Positions 1 through 5,491 of a stretch of 5,544 bases of DNA are shown one piece after another. The position numbers and the translations under genes are program-made. Each line of letters starts with the position of its first letter. The stretch's first letter is position 1. The notes beneath the pieces are model-generated. The model did not search any database and was not told where the DNA came from. It saw only the letters and a program-made list of their open reading frames with translations. Source of the stretch: an uncultured Eubacteriales bacterium (GTDB lineage: Bacteria > Bacillota > Clostridia > Oscillospirales > Acutalibacteraceae); assembly GCA_900317215.1 (NCBI GenBank), contig ONFW01000051.1:1-5544 (forward strand), given 5' to 3'.

Positions 1-122
1 CTTCTTTATGCACAGCTTATCTGTATCTCAGTATAATTCGGGAGCGAATCGGGCGTTAAAAGCCGAAAGGCTGCGGTCATTACGGTGCCTAATCATCACA
101 TTTCGTGCATCTGCCGTGATGC

Positions 123-160
123 TTTGCCTTTTTCAATACTATTGCAGGAAAAATGGCAAA
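123..160. repeat. Imperfect inverted repeat (hairpin) upstream of the rnf promoter
   Basis: The left arm TTTGCCTTTTTC (123-134) is complementary to the right arm GAAAAATGGCAAA (148-160), giving 12 pairs with one bulged base and a 13-nt loop. The right arm runs into an A-tract and lies just upstream of the rnf -35 box. It could mark the end of an upstream transcription unit, but the T-run is in the 5' arm on the + strand, so it is not a standard intrinsic terminator. It could also be an operator, or its A-rich arm could act as an UP-like element for the promoter. The pairing is seen directly; the role is inferred and weak. Confidence 0.35.
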
Positions 161-181
161 AAAAATAGTCGGATATGTCAC

Positions 182-210
182 TTGGTATAAGTCGAAAAAT
201 GTTGTATAAT
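182..210 (+). promoter_or_regulatory. Predicted housekeeping sigma promoter of the rnf operon
   Basis: The -35 element TTGGTA (182-187) and a perfect -10 element TATAAT (205-210) are separated by 17 nt, the ideal spacing for the housekeeping sigma factor. An A-rich stretch at 148-166 lies just upstream and may help RNA polymerase binding. Transcription would begin near 216-218, giving an untranslated leader of roughly 120 nt before rnfC. The -35 box matches consensus at four of six positions. No other promoter of similar quality is visible between here and rnfC. Confidence 0.7.
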
Positions 211-216
211 ATCATA

Positions 217-326
217 GTGTGCGCCCGACTGTGAGGGCGTGCGGATATGCCCCTGCCTCATCGCGGTCAGGCATGTTCCGGGAAATCCTGCCCTTACGGC
301 AGTGAAGCTCCCATTAATTCAGGAAT
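217..326 (+). other. Structured 5' leader of the rnf mRNA, class not recognised
   Basis: The predicted transcript carries at least two good hairpins. The first pairs 218-226 with 235-243 (core CGCCC/GGGCG, 8-nt loop). The second pairs CTGCC (288-292) with GGCAG (298-302) around a 5-nt loop. Between them, CCTG (252-255) can pair with CAGG (268-271), and the same CAGG can instead pair with CCTG at 287-290, so two alternative folds are possible. No hairpin is followed by a T-run, so a transcription terminator is not evident. I see no match to the FMN, TPP, cobalamin, SAM, fluoride or c-di-GMP riboswitch cores. It may be a cis-regulatory element or simply a structured untranslated leader. Confidence 0.4.
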
Positions 327-338
327 AGGAGAGAGAGT

Positions 339-1697
339 ATGAGACTGCATGGTATTCATGTACCGCACAAGAAAAATACCGCTGGCTGCAAGCCCCTGGT
401 GCTTCCCATACCGGCTAAGGTCAAGATACCCATGTCGATGCATATAGGCAAGCTTGCAAGGGTGATCGTCAAAAAGGGCGATGCGGTAAAGGTAGGTCAG
501 CTCATAGGTGAGGCGGACGGCTTTGTTTCATCAAATATCCACTCCAGTGTTTCAGGAACAGTGGAAAAGATCGATGAAATGGTCACCTCAAACGGAGCAA
601 GAGTCCCCTGTGTGGTAATAGCTTCAGACGGAAAGCAGGAAATGTACGAGGGTATCAAGCCCCCTGTCGTCACTGACTTTGACAGCTTTGTAAAAGCTGT
701 CAAGGACAGCGGCGTGGTCGGCCTTGGCGGAGCAGGCTTCCCCAGCTTTGTCAAGCTCAGCGTCAAGGATCTTTCAAGGGTCGAGGCGGTCATTATCAAC
801 GCCGCTGAGTGCGAGCCCTACATCACCTCAGACACAAGAACTATGATAGACAAGAGCGAGTTCGTATTCAAGGGGATAGCCGCCGTAAAAAAGTATATGG
901 GCGTCAAGCGCTTCATCATCGGCATTGAAAACAACAAGCAGGAGGCTATCGGCGTTATGCAGAAGCTTGCCGCCAGTGCCGAGGGCGTTGAAGTAAAGGT
1001 ACTGCCCTCCATTTACCCGCAGGGCGGTGAAAAGGTGCTTGTTTACAACACTGTGAAACGTATAATCCCCAAAGGCGGGCTTCCGCTCGATGTAGGAGTT
1101 ATCGTTACCAACATAACCACTCTTGCTTTTATTGCAGAATACCTTGAAACAGGCATACCCCTCATTTCCAAGTGCCTCACGGTGGACGGCTCTGCAGTAA
1201 GTGAGCCAAAAAACGTGATTGCACCTATAGGAATGTCAATTTCCGATATGATCGAGGCTGCAGGCGGACTTAAATGCGAGCCTGCAAAGATACTTTACGG
1301 AGGACCCATGATGGGTATTGCTGTTCCCTCAATGGACGAGCCCGTACTCAAAAATACCAACGCAGTGGTCTTTATGGACAGCAAAGAGGCAACTCCTCCT
1401 AAAACGACCCCCTGCATATCCTGCGGCGCCTGTGCAAGCCATTGTCCCTTCAGGCTCGACCCGAGAGCCATTGCAAGGGCATATAAGCTCTCAGACGGTG
1501 AAGCGCTTGAAAAGCTCTGTGTGGATCTTTGCATGGAGTGTGGCTGCTGCTCGTTCGTATGTCCTGCACACAGACCCCTCGTTCAGACCAATAAGCTGGG
1601 CAAGCAGAAGCTCAGGGAGTTCCAGAACGAGAGAAAGGCTCAGCAGGAAAAAGAGCAGAAGCTCCGTGAGCAAAAGGAAAAGGAGGCTGCAAAATGA
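339..1697 (+). CDS. rnfC: Rnf electron transport complex subunit RnfC (NADH-side, FMN and Fe-S)
   Basis: RnfC is the peripheral subunit that exchanges electrons with NAD(H) on the cytoplasmic face of the Rnf complex. The 452-residue protein opens with the family-like GIHVPHKK segment. A barrel-sandwich (biotinyl/lipoyl-like) region follows at about 35-80, then the glycine-rich nucleotide/FMN loop GLGGAGFPSFVKL (128-140), the conserved AAECEPYITSD stretch (155-165) and an SLBB-like region around 275-330. Two ferredoxin-type motifs end the conserved part: C359/C362/C365/C369 and C398/C401/C404/C408, each CxxCxxCxxxCP, predicted to bind two [4Fe-4S] clusters. The last 35 residues are a charged Lys/Glu/Gln-rich helix, probably coiled, much shorter than the repeat tails of many proteobacterial RnfC proteins. 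The ATG at 339 has AGGAG at 327-331, 7 nt upstream. The gene leads the operon and overlaps rnfD by 4 nt. Confidence 0.97.
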   Translation: MRLHGIHVPHKKNTAGCKPLVLPIPAKVKIPMSMHIGKLARVIVKKGDAVKVGQLIGEADGFVSSNIHSSVSGTVEKIDEMVTSNGARVPCVVIASDGKQEMYEGIKPPVVTDFDSFVKAVKDSGVVGLGGAGFPSFVKLSVKDLSRVEAVIINAAECEPYITSDTRTMIDKSEFVFKGIAAVKKYMGVKRFIIGIENNKQEAIGVMQKLAASAEGVEVKVLPSIYPQGGEKVLVYNTVKRIIPKGGLPLDVGVIVTNITTLAFIAEYLETGIPLISKCLTVDGSAVSEPKNVIAPIGMSISDMIEAAGGLKCEPAKILYGGPMMGIAVPSMDEPVLKNTNAVVFMDSKEATPPKTTPCISCGACASHCPFRLDPRAIARAYKLSDGEALEKLCVDLCMECGCCSFVCPAHRPLVQTNKLGKQKLREFQNERKAQQEKEQKLREQKEKEAAK

Positions 1698-2626
1698 GTA
1701 AGCTCGTATCCTCGGTATCACCTCATTTCTTTACAAAAAGAACTACAAGAACGATAATGCTCGATGTAATCATAGCCCTTCTGCCTGCGGCTGTTGCTTC
1801 GGTAATAGTATTCGGGTGGAGAAGTCTTCTCGTTATCGGAGTGTGCGTTGTATCATGCATTGTGTGCGAATATCTCTTTGAGAAGCTCTGCAAGCGCGAA
1901 AACACCGCAGGGGATCTCTCGGCTGTCGTGACCGGCATGCTGCTCGCCTTTAATCTTCCCGTGAGCATACCTCTGTGGCAGGCTGTTTTCGGCAGCGTTG
2001 TCGCTATAATAGTTGTCAAGCAGCTCTTCGGAGGTATCGGTCAGAACTTTGCAAACCCTGCAATAACCGCACGTATCGTTCTTATGACGGCTTTCTCCGG
2101 AACGATGACGCATTGGACAGCTCCTGTCATAGCTCCCGATACAGTATCATCGGCTACTCCCCTTGCCGCAGCCTCTAAGGGTCTTTCTGAGGCAATGCCC
2201 TCTTATCTTGACCTTTTTCTCGGCAATCATGCAGGCTGTCTCGGTGAGACCTGCGCTCTTGCGCTTCTTCTGGGCGGCATCTATCTGATGATAAGGCGTG
2301 TGATAAGCTGGCATACTCCAGTTGTATATATCGCAACAGTCGCTCTGATGTCGTTTATCTGCGGCAAGGATGCGCTCTATCAGGTGCTTTCGGGAGGACT
2401 TATCCTCGGCGCAGTGTTTATGGCAACAGACTATGCCACAACCCCCCATACAAAATGGGGCAAGGTCATATTCGGCGCAGGCTGCGGTCTTATAACCGTG
2501 CTTATACGCTTCTGGGGCAATCTTCCTGAGGGCGTGTCGTTCTCGATACTCCTTATGAATATCCTCACCCCCTATATCTCAAGGCTTACAAGGCAAAAGC
2601 CGCTTACAGGAGGTGCCAAGGCATGA
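1694..2626 (+). CDS. rnfD: Rnf electron transport complex subunit RnfD (membrane flavoprotein)
   Basis: RnfD is an integral membrane subunit of the NqrB/RnfD family that carries covalently attached FMN and is thought to take part in ion translocation. The 310-residue protein has hydrophobic segments throughout, for example near 20-56, 76-108, 185-200, 208-223, 230-244 and 256-272. The flavinylation signature appears as SSATPL (152-157), with T155 the expected FMN-linked threonine. Other family blocks are GGIGQNFANPA (113-123), ATDYATTP (244-251) and GNLPEGVSFSILLMN (275-289). Its ATG lies inside the rnfC stop region (ATGA overlap), and AGGAGG at 1681-1686 sits 7 nt upstream, so translation is probably coupled to rnfC. 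Length and motifs are normal for clostridial RnfD. Confidence 0.96.
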   Translation: MSKLVSSVSPHFFTKRTTRTIMLDVIIALLPAAVASVIVFGWRSLLVIGVCVVSCIVCEYLFEKLCKRENTAGDLSAVVTGMLLAFNLPVSIPLWQAVFGSVVAIIVVKQLFGGIGQNFANPAITARIVLMTAFSGTMTHWTAPVIAPDTVSSATPLAAASKGLSEAMPSYLDLFLGNHAGCLGETCALALLLGGIYLMIRRVISWHTPVVYIATVALMSFICGKDALYQVLSGGLILGAVFMATDYATTPHTKWGKVIFGAGCGLITVLIRFWGNLPEGVSFSILLMNILTPYISRLTRQKPLTGGAKA

Positions 2627-3153
2627 AGGATATATTAAAGCCCATAATAGTGCTTGCGGCTATCTGTCTTGTGGTGACTGCGCTGCTTGCTTATGTTAAT
2701 CAAATAACTCAGCCCGTCATCAAGGAGGCTGAAGAAAAGGCTGCCGCAGCAGCAAGAACCGAGGTTCTCTCTGAGGCTAAGGACTTTGAAAAGCTCGACG
2801 TCAAGGATATGCCCGAGGGCGTTCTTGAGGTATATAAGGGCAGCGATAATTCCGGCTATGTCTTTATTGTTGAGACAAAGGGCTATGGCGGAAAGATAAA
2901 ATTCATCTGCGGTATCACTAACGACGGCAAAATGGAGGCGGTCAAAACCCTCTCCCACAGCGAGACCAGCGGCGTCGGAACAAAGGCAGTAGACAACAGC
3001 TCGGGCTACCGCGACAATTTTGCCGGAAAAACCAAGGACGAATGCGATAAGGTAGACACCATTACGGGCGCTACCATATCCTCAACAGCATTCAAGAGGG
3101 CGGTATCTACAGCCTTCGATGCATACGACAAGATAAAGGGGGCCGGACAATGA
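2623..3153 (+). CDS. rnfG: Rnf electron transport complex subunit RnfG (covalent FMN protein)
   Basis: RnfG is a single-span membrane protein whose FMN-binding domain faces the outside of the membrane; it relays electrons within the complex through covalently bound FMN. The 176-residue protein has one N-terminal transmembrane segment (about 7-25), a short alanine/glutamate-rich helix (33-48) and then the FMN_bind domain. The flavinylation motif is TITGATISS (146-154), with T151 the expected attachment residue. The upstream block HSETSGVGT (112-120) corresponds to the family's HxETPGLG segment, with Ser in place of Pro. The ATG overlaps the rnfD stop by 4 nt, and AGGAGGT at 2608-2614 lies 8 nt upstream. 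An FMN transferase (ApbE) is needed to load the flavin on this type of protein; no apbE gene is in the window. Confidence 0.96.
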   Translation: MKDILKPIIVLAAICLVVTALLAYVNQITQPVIKEAEEKAAAAARTEVLSEAKDFEKLDVKDMPEGVLEVYKGSDNSGYVFIVETKGYGGKIKFICGITNDGKMEAVKTLSHSETSGVGTKAVDNSSGYRDNFAGKTKDECDKVDTITGATISSTAFKRAVSTAFDAYDKIKGAGQ

Positions 3154-3836
3154 AAACTCTTAACAATTTCACAAAGGGCATCATCAAGGAAAACCCCGTG
3201 CTCGTGCTCGTTCTGGGTACTTGTCCGACCCTTGCGACCTCAACAAGCGTTATAAATGCTCTCGGTATGGGAGCAGCCGCTACGATAGTCCTGTTTTTCT
3301 CAAATATCCTTATCTCGGCTCTGAGAAAGGTGATACCGGACAAGGTGAGGATCCCCTGCTATATCGTGCTAATTGCAGGGCTTGTCACCGCCGTTCAGAT
3401 GCTCGTAAAGGCATACGCTCCTGCTCTTGACGAATCTCTCGGCATTTATCTCCCCCTCATAGTTGTCAACTGTATAATTCTCGGCAGAGCGGAGATGTTC
3501 GCAAGCAAAAATAAGATCTTCGACTCGGCGGTAGACGCTCTCGGAATGGGCTTAGGCTTCACTCTTGCACTGTTTCTGATGGCAACGATCCGCGAGGTAT
3601 TCGGAAACGGGACCTTCTGCGGTCTTGAGATACCCGTTCTTTCCGACAACAAGATCTCCATTATGACCATGGCGCCCGGAGGCTTCCTGGTATTCGGTCT
3701 GCTTATCGCTGCCGTAAATAAATTCGGCAAGCACAAACCAAAAAAATCCGAGTTCGGCTGTGCAGGCTGTCCGCAGGCTGAGATATGCTCAAAAGCAGGC
3801 TGCGCCGATGTAAAGGAGGCTGCTGAAAATGACTAA
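3150..3836 (+). CDS. rnfE: Rnf electron transport complex subunit RnfE, with cysteine-rich C-terminal tail
   Basis: RnfE is a polytopic membrane subunit of the RnfA/RnfE/NqrD/NqrE family. The 228-residue protein has about six hydrophobic segments between residues 14 and 190. C25 in GTCPTLAT and C108 in VVNCIILG sit at the positions that, with the matching pair in RnfA, ligate a [2Fe-2S] cluster inside the membrane in characterised relatives. GLGFTLALFL (134-143) is a second conserved stretch that recurs in RnfA. Unusually, a lysine-rich linker (191-200) leads to a hydrophilic tail with four cysteines: C204, C207, C213 and C218. The start overlaps the rnfG stop by 4 nt. Its Shine-Dalgarno is a G-rich variant, AAAGGGGG (3135-3142), 7 nt before the ATG and weaker than those of its neighbours. 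Confidence 0.96.
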   Translation: MKTLNNFTKGIIKENPVLVLVLGTCPTLATSTSVINALGMGAAATIVLFFSNILISALRKVIPDKVRIPCYIVLIAGLVTAVQMLVKAYAPALDESLGIYLPLIVVNCIILGRAEMFASKNKIFDSAVDALGMGLGFTLALFLMATIREVFGNGTFCGLEIPVLSDNKISIMTMAPGGFLVFGLLIAAVNKFGKHKPKKSEFGCAGCPQAEICSKAGCADVKEAAEND

Positions 3837-4419
3837 TCTCATTATAATACTGCTTTCGGCGGTTTTCATAAACAACTATGTCCTTGCAAAATTTCTCGGT
3901 ATATGCCCCTTCCTCGGCGTTTCAAAAAAGCTTAATTCCGCTGTAGGAATGAGCGTTGCCGTAATATTCGTAATGCTCATGGCAACTGCTGTAACATGGC
4001 CCATACAGCATTTCCTTCTCGACCCTCACGACCTCGGCTATCTGCAGACAATTGTGTTCATTCTTGTTATAGCCGCTCTTGTTCAGCTCGTTGAGATAGT
4101 TCTCAAAAGATATATCCCGGCTCTTCACAAATCACTCGGCGTATATCTGCCGCTCATCACAACAAACTGCGCCGTTCTGGGCGTCACTATCCTCAACATC
4201 AGCGAGAACTATACCTTCATAGAGGCTATGGTAAACTCTCTGGGAAGCGGCCTGGGCTTTATGCTTGCAATGGTAATGTTCTCGGGAGTACGCTCAACTA
4301 TTGAGGGCAGCGATATCCCAAAGAGCTTCAAGGGTCTGCCTATCACACTCATTGCCGCAGCTATCACCTCACTTTCCTTCATGGGCTTCGGCGGCGTGAT
4401 AGAAAACCTGTTTGCATAA
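3829..4419 (+). CDS. rnfA: Rnf electron transport complex subunit RnfA
   Basis: RnfA is the pseudo-symmetric partner of RnfE in the membrane core of the complex. The 196-residue protein starts with the strongly conserved run from VFINNYVLAKFLGICPFLGV, and about six hydrophobic segments follow. C26 (GICPFLG) and C114 (TTNCAVLG) are the expected ligands of the intramembrane [2Fe-2S] cluster shared with RnfE C25 and C108. VYLPLI (105-110) and GLGFMLAMVMFSGVR (141-155) are further family blocks; comparable segments in RnfE reveal the common ancestry of the two. The ATG overlaps the end of rnfE by 8 nt and has AAAGGAGG at 3812-3819, 9 nt upstream. Length is typical, and nothing is missing. Confidence 0.97.
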   Translation: MTNLIIILLSAVFINNYVLAKFLGICPFLGVSKKLNSAVGMSVAVIFVMLMATAVTWPIQHFLLDPHDLGYLQTIVFILVIAALVQLVEIVLKRYIPALHKSLGVYLPLITTNCAVLGVTILNISENYTFIEAMVNSLGSGLGFMLAMVMFSGVRSTIEGSDIPKSFKGLPITLIAAAITSLSFMGFGGVIENLFA

Positions 4420-4420
4420 C

Positions 4421-4425
4421 GGAGG
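4421..4425 (+). promoter_or_regulatory. Ribosome binding site of rnfB
   Basis: GGAGG lies 9 nt before the rnfB ATG in the only non-overlapping gap inside the operon (4420-4434). It supports the start at 4435, which also places the N-terminal membrane anchor at the usual distance from the first methionine. Confidence 0.8.
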
Positions 4426-4434
4426 TGCTCATAA

Positions 4435-5262
4435 ATGGAACAGATACTTACTGCGGTAATACCTGTGGTTATTATCGGAATCATCTGCGCTGCCGTACTT
4501 GTTATCGCTTCAAAGCTCATGGCGGTCAAGGAGGACGAGCGTTTCCCTAAGATAAGAGGCTGTCTGCCCGGAGCAAACTGCGGAGCCTGCGGCTTTGCCG
4601 GCTGCGACGGCTACGCTAAGGCGCTCTGCGACGACCCTGACACTGCCACGAACCTTTGTGTTCCCGGCGCAGACAGCGTTTCAAGACAGCTCAGCGAGCT
4701 TCTCGGCAGGGAATTTGCCGATGTCGTTGAGCAGGTGGCAGTTGTACATTGCTCAGGCGACTGCACAAGGACTCAGGATAAGGTCGATTACAAGGGCATA
4801 GAAAGCTGTAAGGCTGCAAAGCTGCTTTACGGAGGAAAGGGAAGCTGCACATACGGCTGTTTAGGTCTGGGAGATTGTGCCGCAGCCTGTCCTCAATCTG
4901 CGATATGCATTGTTGACGGCGTTGCAAGGGTAAATCAAAGGAGCTGTATAGGCTGCGGGATCTGTACGAAAACCTGTCCGAATCATCTCATTTCTCTGGT
5001 TGCCGACGTTGAAAAGGTAGTTGTGACCTGCAGCAATAAGGATAAAGGAGCAGTCACAAGAAAGGTATGCTCAAACGGCTGTATCGGCTGCAAGAAGTGC
5101 GAAAGGGTATGTCCGAACGGTGCTATTACAGTTACAGACAATCTTGCGGTGATCGACTACGAAAAATGTACCGGCTGCCCCGATTTCGGTATCTGTGCGA
5201 AGAACTGCACAACAGGCTGTATCATGATATCCGATCTCAGCGGTATGCACCGTGTTAAATAA
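4435..5262 (+). CDS. rnfB: Rnf electron transport complex subunit RnfB (ferredoxin-side Fe-S protein)
   Basis: RnfB accepts electrons from reduced ferredoxin and passes them into the complex. The 275-residue protein has one N-terminal membrane anchor (about 4-27). Next is the Fe-S domain signature LPGANCGACGFAGCDGYA, with C49, C52, C57 and C75 as expected [4Fe-4S] ligands. A second cysteine group (C106, C110, C125) and C138/C142/C148/C152 follow, the latter in the clostridial-type GCLGLGDCAAACP block. Classical ferredoxin motifs occur at C171/C174/C177/C181 and, with C212, at C216/C219/C222/C226. The final group is C245/C248/C254/C258 plus C262, which departs from CxxCxxCxxxCP by a longer middle spacing and no following proline. 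The many cysteines suggest five or six clusters, far more than the roughly 190-residue enterobacterial RnfB. It is the last gene of the operon. Confidence 0.96.
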   Translation: MEQILTAVIPVVIIGIICAAVLVIASKLMAVKEDERFPKIRGCLPGANCGACGFAGCDGYAKALCDDPDTATNLCVPGADSVSRQLSELLGREFADVVEQVAVVHCSGDCTRTQDKVDYKGIESCKAAKLLYGGKGSCTYGCLGLGDCAAACPQSAICIVDGVARVNQRSCIGCGICTKTCPNHLISLVADVEKVVVTCSNKDKGAVTRKVCSNGCIGCKKCERVCPNGAITVTDNLAVIDYEKCTGCPDFGICAKNCTTGCIMISDLSGMHRVK

Positions 5263-5273
5263 TTCAGCTTAAT

Positions 5274-5293
5274 AAGCCTGCTTACGTGGGCTT
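5274..5293 (+). other. Short hairpin after rnfB, not a convincing terminator
   Basis: AAGCC (5274-5278) can pair with GGCTT (5289-5293), with one extra T-G wobble pair and an 8-nt loop. The following bases (GACAGATGATG) are not a T-run, so it lacks the hallmark of an intrinsic terminator. The 3' arm also overlaps the -35 box of the next promoter. It may stabilise the 3' end of rnf mRNA or be chance. No better terminator is visible between rnfB and the riboswitch. Confidence 0.3.
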
Positions 5294-5320
5294 GACAGAT
5301 GATGAAAAAGGGAATATAAT
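5292..5320 (+). promoter_or_regulatory. Perfect-consensus housekeeping promoter for the TPP riboswitch unit
   Basis: TTGACA (5292-5297) and TATAAT (5315-5320) both match consensus at all six positions and are separated by exactly 17 nt. Transcription should begin in the A-rich stretch near 5326-5328, a few bases before the first paired strand of the TPP aptamer. Such a strong constitutive promoter fits a gene whose output is set downstream by a riboswitch. Confidence 0.9.
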
Positions 5321-5331
5321 AGAAAAAAAGA

Positions 5332-5417
5332 AAACAGGGGAGCTCGGATACGGGCTGAGAGGAGGTTGTTGACCTCGACCCTATACCTGATGCGGATAAT
5401 GCCGACGGAGGAAGTTT
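5332..5417 (+). promoter_or_regulatory. TPP riboswitch (THI element) aptamer
   Basis: The conserved thi-box core is present in order: AGGGGAGCTCGG (5336-5347), GGGCTGAGA (5352-5360), GACCC (5377-5381), ACCTGAT (5385-5391), GGATAATGCC (5394-5403) and CGGAGGAAG (5406-5414). AAAC (5332-5335) pairs with GTTT (5414-5417) to close helix P1. The variable helix between CTGAGA and GACCC is a small hairpin, GAGGT (5362-5366) with ACCTC (5372-5376). By family knowledge the aptamer binds thiamine pyrophosphate and lowers expression of thiamine synthesis or uptake genes when TPP is plentiful. Here it precedes an intrinsic terminator, so transcription attenuation is the likely mechanism. Confidence 0.97.
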
Positions 5418-5428
5418 GTGAGAACATC

Positions 5429-5463
5429 AAAGCGCTGCGCTCGTCCGCAGCGCTTTCTTTTTT
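5429..5463 (+). terminator. Intrinsic terminator, expression platform of the TPP riboswitch
   Basis: AAAGCGCTGCG (5429-5439) pairs perfectly over 11 bp with CGCAGCGCTTT (5446-5456) around a 6-nt loop and is followed by CTTTTTT (5457-5463). It lies 11 nt after the aptamer and ends before the ribosome binding site of the next gene, the arrangement expected for TPP-triggered premature termination. It could also stop any transcripts reading through from rnfB. An alternative antiterminator pairing is not obvious by eye. Confidence 0.92.
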
Positions 5464-5491
5464 ATTATAATGCATTAAGGAGGATATTATT

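Noticed and set aside
1..57. Possible C-terminal end of an upstream gene on the + strand (frame 3 open from the left edge to TAA at 55-57; frame 1 open to TAA at 34-36)
   Set aside because: The tails are too short to tell which, if either, is real, and no recognisable family end or clear terminator follows. No minus-strand gene crosses the left edge either, as all three minus frames meet stops within the first 60 bases.
8..190. Open frame of 60 codons on the + strand upstream of rnfC
   Set aside because: It has no ribosome binding site, overlaps the inverted repeat and the rnf -35 box, and gives an unremarkable protein rich in rare-looking codons. No domain or signal is recognisable.
200..217. 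Rex (NADH-sensing) operator overlapping the -10 box at TTGTATAATATCAT
   Set aside because: The left half TTGT is there, but the matching right half ending in ACAA is absent, so there is no palindrome of Rex type.
264..293. Resemblance of GGTCAGG...TCCGGGAA to the conserved core of the bacterial SRP RNA
   Set aside because: The spacing is wrong: the SRP core has GGTCAGGTCCGGAAGGAAGCAGC with a GGAA tetraloop, and here the intervening bases and the 3' arm do not match. I treat it as chance.
217..338. FMN riboswitch in the rnf leader, suggested by the flavin cofactors of Rnf
   Set aside because: None of the conserved RFN-element blocks, such as the GGGCAGGGTGAAATTCCC-like and GATGAGAGAA segments, is present.
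497..799. Antisense open frames inside rnfC and the other rnf genes (the longest about 100 codons)
   Set aside because: They lie wholly opposite well-supported rnf genes, lack ribosome binding sites of their own and encode nothing recognisable.
1318..1701. Alternative + strand open frame of 127 codons inside the 3' part of rnfC
   Set aside because: It is a frame shadow of rnfC; the rnfC frame carries both intact ferredoxin motifs over the same bases, while this frame yields no family features.
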